Origin: an uncultured Cocleimonas sp.
Lineage (GTDB): Bacteria; Pseudomonadota; Gammaproteobacteria; Thiotrichales; Thiotrichaceae
Direction: 5' to 3'
NCBI GenBank assembly: GCA_937929875.1
Contig: CALFUP010000229.1
Coordinates: 1-41,321 of the forward strand
DNA length: 41,321 bases
Part shown: positions 20,983-30,048 of the stretch, one piece after another
Layout: each line of letters begins with the position of its first letter
Position numbering within the stretch: the first letter of the stretch is position 1
Notes under the pieces: generated by a model
What the model was told of the DNA's origin: nothing
Seen by the model: only the letters and a program-made list of their open reading frames with translations
The model's database searches: none
Made by a program: the position numbers and the translations under genes

Positions 20983-22032
20983 ATGAAAAAAATTGCTATT
21001 GTCATTGCTGATTTAGATCTTGGTGGCGGCCAACGGGTTGCGATTAACCTTGCCAATGCTTTGGCTAAAAATAATAAAGTTAGCATTGTTATTTTTCAGG
21101 ATGATGAGATTCATTATGACGCTCCGGGTGACTTAATTCATTTAGATTGTCCACAATCGAGCAACCTTTTTGGTAAGGTACGCAATGTCTTTAAGCGTGC
21201 AAAAAAGCTAAAAGCGTTAATCAAAAAAGAACAGTATGACCATGTCTATGGTTTTATGGAAACGGCTAATTTCCCTACCGCAATGGTATTTAAAGATGCG
21301 GCTTTATCTGTACATTGTAATCCCCGTGAATTAAGTTTTTTCGAATCTCTCTTGGTTCGATTAACGTATTCAAGGGTGAAAAACGTGATTGCGGTTTCAG
21401 AGGACGTAGCTTCTATTTTAAGAAGTGATTACGGCTTAAAAAATGTTTCTCGAATTTATAATCCTGTTGATGTTGAAGATGTCACTGCCCAAGTTGATAA
21501 ACCTTACGAACATCCAAAGCCATACATAGTAGCTCTAGGTCGTTTTCATGAAGTAAAACGCTATGATCTTTTAATTAATGCCTATGCAAAAAGTAAAATG
21601 AAGGATGATTGTGATTTAGTCATTGTGGGTGATGGTGAATTAAGAGGCAGCTTAGAAAACCAAGTTAATGCCCTACAGTTATATGGCAAAGTGCATTTTG
21701 TAGGCACGCAGAGTAATCCGTTTCCCTATCTTGCGGGTGCAAAATTTTTGACCTTGAGCAGTCGTACCGAAGCATTTCCGATGGTGCTTATTGAGGCTTT
21801 AGCGTTACAGTGTCCCATAGTGGCAACTGACTGTCCCACTGGCCCGCGTGAAATAGTCCGCCACAATGAAAATGGTTTATTAGTCGAAAATGAAAACGTC
21901 GATGCGTTTAGCGAAGCAATTGATACACTTTATTACAACGACGTCTTACGTAGAAAGTTTAAGAAAAATGCCATTAGTTCAATTCAACATCTCACAGGTG
22001 AGGTAATTGCAGAAGAGTGGCTATCTCTTTAG
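20983..22032 (+). CDS. glycosyltransferase family 4
   Basis: DLGGGQRVAINLANALA, GRFHEVKRYDLLINAYA, SSRTEAFPMVLIEALALQCPIVATDCPTGPREIV. Confidence 0.9.
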   Translation: MKKIAIVIADLDLGGGQRVAINLANALAKNNKVSIVIFQDDEIHYDAPGDLIHLDCPQSSNLFGKVRNVFKRAKKLKALIKKEQYDHVYGFMETANFPTAMVFKDAALSVHCNPRELSFFESLLVRLTYSRVKNVIAVSEDVASILRSDYGLKNVSRIYNPVDVEDVTAQVDKPYEHPKPYIVALGRFHEVKRYDLLINAYAKSKMKDDCDLVIVGDGELRGSLENQVNALQLYGKVHFVGTQSNPFPYLAGAKFLTLSSRTEAFPMVLIEALALQCPIVATDCPTGPREIVRHNENGLLVENENVDAFSEAIDTLYYNDVLRRKFKKNAISSIQHLTGEVIAEEWLSL

Positions 22033-22072
22033 TTGCGCAAAGGTTTTTCTGATTTATTTTTGTTTTGTGAAC

Positions 22073-22489
22073 TCATGATAGTTTGTCGAATATTTTCAAT
22101 AAGTGACTAATATCTTTATTATCAATTCGCTTCAGTAAATGTGCTGACTTTTCATCTAATGAAATTGAAGCGTTATCAAATAACGCTTCTCCTGACTCAG
22201 TTATTTTTACAAGACTAACACGAGCATCTCTAGGATTAATCTCCTTTTCTATCAGCCCTATTTTTTCCATTGGCATCAACATGCGTGTTACGCCAGACGC
22301 TGTCCGACTTATTGCATCAGCTAAATCGATTCTGCGTAGCGTTTTATTGGGCGAATTCATTAAGTGAAATAAAACCATATATTCAGAAAACCCTATGCCA
22401 TGCAGACCACTGAGGGTTAAGTCTATATTTCTTGAAATAGTGGTGCTATTTACCCAAAGGTTAATGACTGCTTCCGTGTGTATTTTCAT
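22073..22489 (-). CDS. MarR-family transcriptional regulator
   Basis: LSGLHGIGFSEYMVLFHLMNSPNKTLRRIDLADAISRTASGVTRMLMPMEKIGLIEKEINPRDARVSLVKITESGEAL. Confidence 0.9.
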   Translation of the reverse strand: MKIHTEAVINLWVNSTTISRNIDLTLSGLHGIGFSEYMVLFHLMNSPNKTLRRIDLADAISRTASGVTRMLMPMEKIGLIEKEINPRDARVSLVKITESGEALFDNASISLDEKSAHLLKRIDNKDISHLLKIFDKLS

Positions 22490-22509
22490 TTAACGTATAC
22501 CTTAGTAAA

Positions 22510-22553
22510 GTTACTTTCAATATGCTTGATTAGTCAAGTATATTGAAAGTAAC
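22510..22553. promoter_or_regulatory. candidate MarR operator (inverted repeat upstream of marR)
   Basis: GTTACTTTCAATATGCTTGA-TTAG-TCAAGTATATTGAAAGTAAC: 20-bp arms, 19/20 matching, 20 bp from the marR start. Confidence 0.72.
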
Positions 22554-22675
22554 TGTTTTGTCAAAACTTAGTTCTGAATAGTTATCTACTTACGTTCCAA
22601 ATTGATAAAATGTGATACATTTAAAATAACGAAAATACGGTTAACAACTAACAACCCTTGGAACGTAATCATTAA

Positions 22676-23464
22676 ATGAATTCAAAAAGACACCCCCCCA
22701 CTTTTTACTCGTTTTGTTTGTGTTTAATCATCGCTTTTAGCTTTATCCCAACTGTTTGGGCGAGTGACTTAGCTAAAGAAAAACGCTGGGCTGAGCAAAT
22801 CAGCGACTCTTTGCTTGATGGTGAAGCGGTTACTTTAAACAATGGTAGCCATGATTTTTTAGCGATAGAAACACAAGCCGAAGATGCGAATGAACTGGGT
22901 GTGATAATCATTCACGGAATAGGCATTCATCCAGATTGGCCTGCTGTAATACAACCCCTACGTGTGGAACTTGCTGAAGCTGGTTGGAATACACTATCGT
23001 TGCAAATGCCAGTGTTAAGCAATGATGCTAAAGCTGAAGATTACGAGCCGCTGATGAAAGATGTACCTTTAAGAATTGATGCAGGTATTCGTCATTTAAG
23101 CAAACAAGGCAGTAAAAGAATAGCGATCGTTGCTCATAGTATGGGCGCGAGAATGACGAGTTACTATCTATCACATAAGAAAAAGTACCAAGAAGCACAA
23201 ACCGAAACGCCAATTGTTGTGTTTGTCAGTGTAGGCATGGGAACGGATGATAATAATTATTTTAGTAATATAAAAATCCCAATTTTCGATATTTTTGGTG
23301 AGAATGACCTGGCTAATGTTTTAGCTTCTGCACCAATACGGAAAAGCTTTTCAGCGAATAATAAGCGCTATAAACACATTGAAGTGGCGAAGGCTAATCA
23401 CTTTTTTGATGATCAAAATGAGGCTTTGTTGAAAGTTGTTACTGAATCACTTACCGGGTTTTAA
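22676..23464 (+). CDS. secreted alpha/beta-hydrolase-like protein (DUF3530-like)
   Basis: Signal-like N-terminus, IIIHGIGIHPDWPAVIQPLRVELAEAGWNTLSLQMPVL, IAIVAHSMGARM. Confidence 0.78.
   Translation: MNSKRHPPTFYSFCLCLIIAFSFIPTVWASDLAKEKRWAEQISDSLLDGEAVTLNNGSHDFLAIETQAEDANELGVIIIHGIGIHPDWPAVIQPLRVELAEAGWNTLSLQMPVLSNDAKAEDYEPLMKDVPLRIDAGIRHLSKQGSKRIAIVAHSMGARMTSYYLSHKKKYQEAQTETPIVVFVSVGMGTDDNNYFSNIKIPIFDIFGENDLANVLASAPIRKSFSANNKRYKHIEVAKANHFFDDQNEALLKVVTESLTGF
22689..22706 (-). repeat. dispersed G-rich element core inside a CDS
   Basis: GACACCCCCCCACTTTTT on +. Confidence 0.92.
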
Positions 23465-23469
23465 GTTTA

Positions 23470-24204
23470 ATGAGAATTCCACGCTTTTATCAAGAAGTTG
23501 ATGTTGACGTTCAGCAACAACAAGCCTTATCAACAATCAATCACCGTCATGCTATTCAAGTATTACGCTTGAAATTAGGAGAGTCGCTTATCCTATTTGA
23601 TGGTAAGGGCGGTGAGTACAAGGCAAAAATCAGCGTGTGTAATAAACGTGATTCAGCCGTTGTATTGGAATCGTTCGATGATATTAATCGTGAATCACCA
23701 TTACAGAGCGTATTGATTTTATCTACGATAAAGTCAGATAAGATGGACTTTGCGATTCAAAAAGCGGTGGAATTGGGTATCACGCATATTCAACCGATGA
23801 TTTCCGAGCGCAGTGTTATTAAAATTAAGGCAGATCGTTTGCAGAAAAAAATGCAGCATTGGCAGGCGATTATTGTTGGAGCTTGTGAACAATCAGGCCG
23901 AACGCAGGTTCCTAGCATTGAGGAACCACTATCTTTAGAAGATTGCTTAAGTAAATATGAGAATGATTTTTGTATAGGAATGCTACCAACGTCTAGTGAA
24001 AAAATTCAAGATTTACCTCCCTTAGCTAAAAATCAAAATGTCGCTTTATTTATTGGCCCTGAGGGTGGCTTCACCAATGATGAAGAAGCCTTGATGGAAC
24101 GCTATAAAATAAATACCGTAAATTTTGGTAGTCGAATTTTACGTGCTGAAACGGCGGTGATAGCGGGTCTTAGCGCTTGCCAACAGAAATGGGGAGACTT
24201 GTAA
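23470..24204 (+). CDS. rsmE: 16S rRNA (uracil1498-N3)-methyltransferase
   Basis: MRIPRFYQ, HAIQVLRLKLGESLILFDGKGGEY, FIGPEGGFTNDEEALM, LGSRILRAETA-type motif NFGSRILRAETAVIAGL. Confidence 0.95.
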   Translation: MRIPRFYQEVDVDVQQQQALSTINHRHAIQVLRLKLGESLILFDGKGGEYKAKISVCNKRDSAVVLESFDDINRESPLQSVLILSTIKSDKMDFAIQKAVELGITHIQPMISERSVIKIKADRLQKKMQHWQAIIVGACEQSGRTQVPSIEEPLSLEDCLSKYENDFCIGMLPTSSEKIQDLPPLAKNQNVALFIGPEGGFTNDEEALMERYKINTVNFGSRILRAETAVIAGLSACQQKWGDL

Positions 24205-27200
24205 TCCCGATTGTATTTGTGTTGTTGCTTTTGCAGGGTTCATCTGAAACTACGCCATCGATAAAGTGAATCATACTGTGTGGTGAAATAGGTACTTTAT
24301 CTCCAGGCAACAGAATACCCACCAAATTGAGTGGATCGGCTGATGAAATACTCACTTGTTGTTTGCTGTTCTCCTTCTTTGTGGATTTTTTTAAAAGCGT
24401 TAGTGCCTCAGGCAAAGCAAATTGTTCGCCACTCACTCCGTTGACAAAGCGTCCGCCCCGAATTTCACCGCGTGCTTCCATGCGCCAATACACTCTTAGC
24501 AAGTCACGCCATGGTGGTAGGTTTTGTTCGCGTTCTAGCATTTTTCGAAATAGAACACCGTAACGATGTAATAGCGTCCAGGCGATAAATTCCAGATCTT
24601 CGCTATTCAACGCTTCACTTTTTTGGGTTTCGTTAAGGCTATTTGAATTGATTAAACTCCAGCGCCCAGCATTATCAAAAGGGGATATTTTCGCTGCACC
24701 TCGACCCCGTCCCTGTCGAGAACTATACTTTGGGCGTTTTGCCGACGGTGTAATCAGCGCTCGTAATCCAACATAAGCATCGGAAGTGACTAAACCCCAG
24801 TTCACACATTCGCCCAAAGCATCTTCAACTTGGGTTTTTAAAATACCTGTTTCTTGAACAATATCGAAGAAGAATAATGCGCCTTTCTCTTTGAGAACGT
24901 TTACGACTTTCTGCGCATAAGGACCGAGATTATATTTTTCGGGTGGTGTGCTAAAACGTTGCCATTGGTTTAAATGATTGCGTTGAATTAAGGCGATTGG
25001 AGTATGGCTAACGGGTGATTTTTTGCGTTTATCATGAGTGTCTACAACATTTAAGCGAAGCCAATTTAGTCGTCCCGAAATGCACAGATTATCGAGCATA
25101 TCCATACTCATGTTTTTTATGCGGGCGGGTAGAATATGTTTTTGCCATGCATTTGCCGAGGCAGAAATCCCTTCGAGTTGCTCTAATACATGGGCGAGAG
25201 ACTCAGTGCCTTCACTTCTATCTGTTAGGCCTTGCCATTCAAATAAGAAACTCATGTATTTGCTTGGGCTGATGGGTTCAATTTCGCGCCTTAAACGAGT
25301 AATGGTATAACGATGTATTCGAGCTAATAAGCGGCGTTCACACCATTCTACTTCTTGGTTTTGTTGAGTGAAATGACCTTGAATAACAAAGCCTTCTTGC
25401 TCCAATTGCAACAGAGCTTGATCCACTTCACTATTTTTAATCCCTAAAGGCTGGGCTAATTCTGAGGCAGTGACAGGTCCTAGAATCTCCAAACGACTTC
25501 TTATGATTTCTAATAAAGGGTTATCGCTTGTGGAAACCCCCAAAAAGTGGGGGGGTGTCATTTCAACCTTGCTCAATACAGGCCTTCGACTAAGCTCAGC
25601 AACCGTAGCATTCGTTTTATTCAGTAGTTGAATATCAGGAAAAAGAGCAATAAATTCATGCAGTCGTTCGCTTGCAATCCAGAGTAAACCATCGTCCTTT
25701 AGTTTGATTTTATATGCACGATTATCGTCAAAGAGTTGTTCAAACAAATGCTCCCAACCGCTGTCACTGAGAATGTCTAAAGCTAATGCATACTTGCCTT
25801 GTTCGCTTTCCTGAATGAAGCCCATTACCATTAAAGCATCGTGCAACTCATCCGCTGTTCTTACCGTCGGCCATGCTTCTTCCTGCACTTTGCGAATGGC
25901 GTTGATATCCAATTTACGTAATGACGCGGCTTCTTCAGCGTTCATAAACGGTTGTGATTTGATCGCCATAGTACGACGTTCTTCGGCATCACCATCGTCT
26001 AAAAAGGCGTAAGGTTTGGCGCTGATCACTTCTTGAGATAGCGGCGAAGGAGAGGTTAAATCACAGCACGTTATTTTGATTTCCCCTGTTTCAATTTTTT
26101 TGATTACCTCGATTAGGCCTTCAATATCCATAGTGTCATTGAGGCAATCTTTTATCGTTTGCTCTACCAAGGGATGTTCGGGAATTTCCCTTTCGCCTGC
26201 GATATTTTCTAGGCAAGCAATTTGATCCGGGAACACCACCGCCATTAAATCTTCGGCATCTGATCGTTGAAAATAAGGAGGCGAACGTCGACCAAAACGG
26301 TTACGTAAAACAGCCAACGAAATCGTTGCATTCCAACGCCAACGCGTGGGAAAAATTGGAGCGTCTAGCATCGCTTGCACTAAAACGTCACGTACAGTGT
26401 TGGAGTTTAAGTAGCGCGATACCTCTTCCATTGGGAAACTATGAGTGGAAGATAGCGACAGTACGATACTGTCTTCTAATGCAGCTGCTTGTAATTCAAA
26501 ATTAAATTTCCGACAGAAACGCTTACGTAAAGCTAAGCCCCAAGCTTTATTAATACGCGAACCAAAGGGCGAGTGAATCACAAAGTGCATATCGCCGACT
26601 TCATCGAAGAAGCGTTCAAAAATGATATCTGTTTGTGTGGGCAATAAACCTAACGCAGCTTTAGCAGAATGCAGATACGCAATTAATTGTATAGAAGCTT
26701 CAACAGTGAGTTTGTATTCTTGTTGGAGAAAGTTAAGTGCGACATCTTCGCCTTCGTCGAGTAAGTCATCGATGGTTGAGCGTAAACTGGAAACCGCGGC
26801 AGAAAGTTCATTGCTACGTCCAAAACCTTCGCCAAACCAAAAGGGGATATTGGGTGGTTGCCCTTGAGCATCTTCGACAAACACTTTGCCTGTTTCAGAT
26901 TTTAAAATGCGGTAGGAGCGATTACCTAATTGAAAAATATCTCCCGGTAAACTATCGAAGGCGAAGTCTTCACCCACCGTACCAATACGGAAGCCTTCAG
27001 GTTGTAAAATCACATCGCAATCGAACTGGTCGGGGATTGCACCACCGTTAGTGAGTGCAATAATCCGAGCGCTTTTCCGTGGGCGCACGCGACGATTAAT
27101 CGCGTCGTAATGTAAATATGCGCCACGTCTACCACGTCGTGTTGAATAACCATCGGCGAGCATTTGAATGATTTTATCAAACTCGCTCAGTTCTAGTTTT

Positions 27201-28549
27201 GAATAAGGGGCGGCACGGCAAAGCGTTTCATAAAGCTCATCGACTAACCACTCACGACTGCTAACTTCTGCCACAATTTGTTGTGCTAATACATCTAAGG
27301 GTTGATGCGGAATGATCACGCGATCTAATTCATCGTTATTTGCTGCATGCACTAAGGCCGTAGTTTCCACCAACTCGTCTCGTGTCAGTGGAAATATTCT
27401 ACCTTTAGGTGTTGCCCCTATGGCATGACCAGAGCGCCCGACGCGTTGTAAAAAAGCAGCAATTGAACGCGGTGATCCTAACTGAACGACCAAATCGATA
27501 TCACCAATATCAATACCTAACTCTAATGACGCAGTCGCGACCAGAACTTTTAAATCGCCCCGCTTAAGTCGTTGCTCTGCTTCTAAGCGGTTTTCTTTTG
27601 CCATGCTGCCATGATGCGCCATCACGTTTTGTTCGTCGTCTTTGTTAATGCGTTCTGCGATATTTTTAGCAACACGCTCAGCGAGTCGGCGGGTATTCAC
27701 AAAGATCAACATGGTTTTATGTGTATTAGCGAAATGTTCTAGACGTCGGTAAATCTCATCCCAGACTTCGTTTGCCATAACGGCACTGAGTGGTGATAGT
27801 GGTATTTCTATGGCGAGATCACGCTGTCGCGAATGACCTGTATCTATAATGGCGCAGGGCTCAGTCTTTTCATCTCTGTCACCCACAAGAAAATTAGCCA
27901 TCATCTCAATTGGCTTTTGTGTTGCTGATAAACCGATGCGTTGTAAGTGTGCTTTAGGGCGGTTTTCTTTGATTAGCGCTTCAAGCCTCTCCAATGAGAG
28001 CATTAGATGTGAACCACGTTTACTGCCAGCAACCGCATGAATTTCATCAATAATAACGGTGTTGACGGTACTCAACATTTTTCTACCAGACTCTGAGCTT
28101 AGTAGAATGTAAATTGATTCTGGCGTGGTCACAAGAATATGAGGTGGCGTGCGAATGGCCTTTGCTCGCTCGGCTGGTGAGGTATCGCCCGTACGAACCC
28201 AGGCACGAATATCAACATCATGCAGGCCTTGTTCTAACAATGCATCGCGTGCGCCTTGCAATGGTTGCTGTAGGTTGATTTGTATGTCGTTAGATAGGGC
28301 TTTAAGTGGTGAGATATAAAGCACGCGGGTTTCGTCTTCAAGTACGCCCCGCTTCAATCCCTCTTTAACAAGTTGATCAATCGCCGAGAGAAAAGCCGCG
28401 AGTGTTTTACCCGATCCCGTGGGTGCAGCTAATAAAGTGTGTTGACCTTGATTGATGGCATCCCATGACTTTTCTTGAATATCAGTCGCCGCAGCAAAGT
28501 TCGAATTGAACCAACTTTGTATTGCTGGATGAAAGTTTTCAAGAGACAT
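24170..28549 (-). CDS. lhr: Lhr-type ATP-dependent helicase (1459 aa)
   Basis: Walker A AAPTGSGKTLAAFLSAID, DEIHAVAGSKRGSHLMLSLERL, RIGLSATQ, LQRVGRSGH; long Lhr C-terminal domain. Confidence 0.95.
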   Translation of the reverse strand: MSLENFHPAIQSWFNSNFAAATDIQEKSWDAINQGQHTLLAAPTGSGKTLAAFLSAIDQLVKEGLKRGVLEDETRVLYISPLKALSNDIQINLQQPLQGARDALLEQGLHDVDIRAWVRTGDTSPAERAKAIRTPPHILVTTPESIYILLSSESGRKMLSTVNTVIIDEIHAVAGSKRGSHLMLSLERLEALIKENRPKAHLQRIGLSATQKPIEMMANFLVGDRDEKTEPCAIIDTGHSRQRDLAIEIPLSPLSAVMANEVWDEIYRRLEHFANTHKTMLIFVNTRRLAERVAKNIAERINKDDEQNVMAHHGSMAKENRLEAEQRLKRGDLKVLVATASLELGIDIGDIDLVVQLGSPRSIAAFLQRVGRSGHAIGATPKGRIFPLTRDELVETTALVHAANNDELDRVIIPHQPLDVLAQQIVAEVSSREWLVDELYETLCRAAPYSKLELSEFDKIIQMLADGYSTRRGRRGAYLHYDAINRRVRPRKSARIIALTNGGAIPDQFDCDVILQPEGFRIGTVGEDFAFDSLPGDIFQLGNRSYRILKSETGKVFVEDAQGQPPNIPFWFGEGFGRSNELSAAVSSLRSTIDDLLDEGEDVALNFLQQEYKLTVEASIQLIAYLHSAKAALGLLPTQTDIIFERFFDEVGDMHFVIHSPFGSRINKAWGLALRKRFCRKFNFELQAAALEDSIVLSLSSTHSFPMEEVSRYLNSNTVRDVLVQAMLDAPIFPTRWRWNATISLAVLRNRFGRRSPPYFQRSDAEDLMAVVFPDQIACLENIAGEREIPEHPLVEQTIKDCLNDTMDIEGLIEVIKKIETGEIKITCCDLTSPSPLSQEVISAKPYAFLDDGDAEERRTMAIKSQPFMNAEEAASLRKLDINAIRKVQEEAWPTVRTADELHDALMVMGFIQESEQGKYALALDILSDSGWEHLFEQLFDDNRAYKIKLKDDGLLWIASERLHEFIALFPDIQLLNKTNATVAELSRRPVLSKVEMTPPHFLGVSTSDNPLLEIIRSRLEILGPVTASELAQPLGIKNSEVDQALLQLEQEGFVIQGHFTQQNQEVEWCERRLLARIHRYTITRLRREIEPISPSKYMSFLFEWQGLTDRSEGTESLAHVLEQLEGISASANAWQKHILPARIKNMSMDMLDNLCISGRLNWLRLNVVDTHDKRKKSPVSHTPIALIQRNHLNQWQRFSTPPEKYNLGPYAQKVVNVLKEKGALFFFDIVQETGILKTQVEDALGECVNWGLVTSDAYVGLRALITPSAKRPKYSSRQGRGRGAAKISPFDNAGRWSLINSNSLNETQKSEALNSEDLEFIAWTLLHRYGVLFRKMLEREQNLPPWRDLLRVYWRMEARGEIRGGRFVNGVSGEQFALPEALTLLKKSTKKENSKQQVSISSADPLNLVGILLPGDKVPISPHSMIHFIDGVVSDEPCKSNNTNTIGITSLPISVGKR
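25542..25606 (+). repeat. dispersed G-rich element, core plus tail, inside lhr
   Basis: AAAAAGTGGGGGGGTGTC then ATTTCAACCTTGCTCAATACAGGC / CTTCGACTAAGCTCAGCAACCG. Confidence 0.9.
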
Positions 28550-28641
28550 AATTACGATAATACGCTTTTTGTACGCTTTTTTCTATATTTTGAAATTGTT
28601 ATGGATCGATGAGAGCTTAAGCAATAACAATTTATGCTATC

Positions 28642-28659
28642 AAAAAGTGGGGGGGTGTC
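28642..28659 (+). repeat. dispersed G-rich element core
   Basis: AAAAAGTGGGGGGGTGTC. Confidence 0.92.
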
Positions 28660-28802
28660 ATTTAAAACTGATATAAACTTAAATAAGTCATAAATCTAGA
28701 AGATAATAGTTCTAATTAGTATTAGGCTAGGCTCCACAAATATGATGTCTAAGGTTTGCAGGTAGTATTAAGACATAATGACTACTAAGGATAATTAAAA
28801 AA

Positions 28803-29237
28803 ATGAAACGAGCAGAACAATTACAAAATTTATCGAGAGAGCATCACGATTCTTTAGTTATGGCAAAACGCCTGTTTGAAGCAGTTGAAGATGGCAGTGA
28901 TGAGGCGCTATTAGCAGCTATCGACAAAGTCAAAAATTATTATGAAGATGAATTAGAAGTACACTTTCAACATGAAGAACGGACAATTTTCGCCCCCATT
29001 TTTAAAGAATATAAAGAACATATTCCGCTAGCGGGCCCCTTACTAAAAGAGCACGGAGCAATGCGTTTGTTGGTGCCTCGATTAAGCCTTGAAAACGCGA
29101 AAGAATTATTAATGGAGTTTGCTGAAATATTAAAAACTCACACACGCGTTGAAGAGCGGGAGCTGTTCCCTATTGTAGAAACTCTATTTACTGAGGAACA
29201 ATTAGATGGAGTATTGAACTTTGTGCCTTTAGATTAA
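28803..29237 (+). CDS. hemerythrin HHE domain protein
   Basis: LSREHHDSL, VHFQHEERTIF, LLKEHGAMR, LKTHTRVEERELFP. Confidence 0.88.
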   Translation: MKRAEQLQNLSREHHDSLVMAKRLFEAVEDGSDEALLAAIDKVKNYYEDELEVHFQHEERTIFAPIFKEYKEHIPLAGPLLKEHGAMRLLVPRLSLENAKELLMEFAEILKTHTRVEERELFPIVETLFTEEQLDGVLNFVPLD

Positions 29238-29276
29238 AATCTAAGACCCCTAGTAAGTTATCGCTGTAAAAGCATC

Positions 29277-29385
29277 AAAAAGTAGGGGGGTGTACTTCGG
29301 CAAGCTCAGCACGAGTCATTTCGACAGGCTCAATACAGGCATTTCGACAGGCTCAATACAAGCCTCCGAAAGGTTAAGCACAATT
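29277..29385 (+). repeat. dispersed G-rich element, core plus longest tandem tail
   Basis: AAAAAGTAGGGGGGTGT then ACTTCGGCAAGCTCAGCACGAGTC / ATTTCGACAGGCTCAATACAGGC / ATTTCGACAGGCTCAATACAAGC / CTCCGAAAGGTTAAGCACAATTC. Confidence 0.92.
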
Positions 29386-29439
29386 CTCAATAAAACTGTA
29401 ATTTCATATTGTTGGATATGATTAGAGTTCCTTAAACAA

Positions 29440-30015
29440 TTATGCCTTTTTCAAATATCTGGCTGCTAAAACTGTTCGAGTACCGTTGATATTCCCTTCT
29501 ATTTGGTAGTCATTGTCAGTGAGTGAAATGCTTTTAATTAAAGTGCCACGTTTTGCGGTGAAGTTAGCACCTTTTATGTATAGGTCTTTGTTTAGAATGA
29601 CGGAATCCCCAGCTATTAATTCAGCGCCATTACAATCCACAGTTGGTTCTTCTACACTGCGGATGCTCTTATCTGCCATCGCCCATTTTTTTACATCATC
29701 TTCGATATAGAGCATTTCAAGTAGGTCATTAGGCCAGCCTTCAGCTTTCAGACGATTAAGCATACGCCAAGCCATCACTTGAACTGCTGGAGTAGCGGAC
29801 CACATGCTGTCGTTTAAGCAACGCCAATGATTCGGATCCACTTTGTCTGGATCTTCTATCTGCTCGATACAGCTATTACAGAGCAAGACTGAGTTATCTA
29901 AAGTGACTAATGTTACTGGCGGGACATCATAAGCACTTAAATTATCAGTAGCGGTACATAATTCGCATTTAGATTCCGCACGTTGTAAAAGCGCATTATC
30001 AATAGACATACTCAA
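29440..30015 (-). CDS. phnA: PhnA-domain protein
   Basis: Zinc-ribbon-like CELC...CNSC, C-terminal VDCNGAELIAGDSVILNKDLYIKGANFTAKRGTLIKSISLTDND. Confidence 0.9.
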   Translation of the reverse strand: MSMSIDNALLQRAESKCELCTATDNLSAYDVPPVTLVTLDNSVLLCNSCIEQIEDPDKVDPNHWRCLNDSMWSATPAVQVMAWRMLNRLKAEGWPNDLLEMLYIEDDVKKWAMADKSIRSVEEPTVDCNGAELIAGDSVILNKDLYIKGANFTAKRGTLIKSISLTDNDYQIEGNINGTRTVLAARYLKKA

Positions 30016-30048
30016 TCCAAATTTTTAAAAATCGAAGCTTAATTGATT

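Noticed and set aside
25015-27051. Several 60-104-aa plus-strand ORFs opposite lhr
   Set aside because: Antisense to a well-supported helicase CDS, with compositional shadow peptides and no recognisable motifs.
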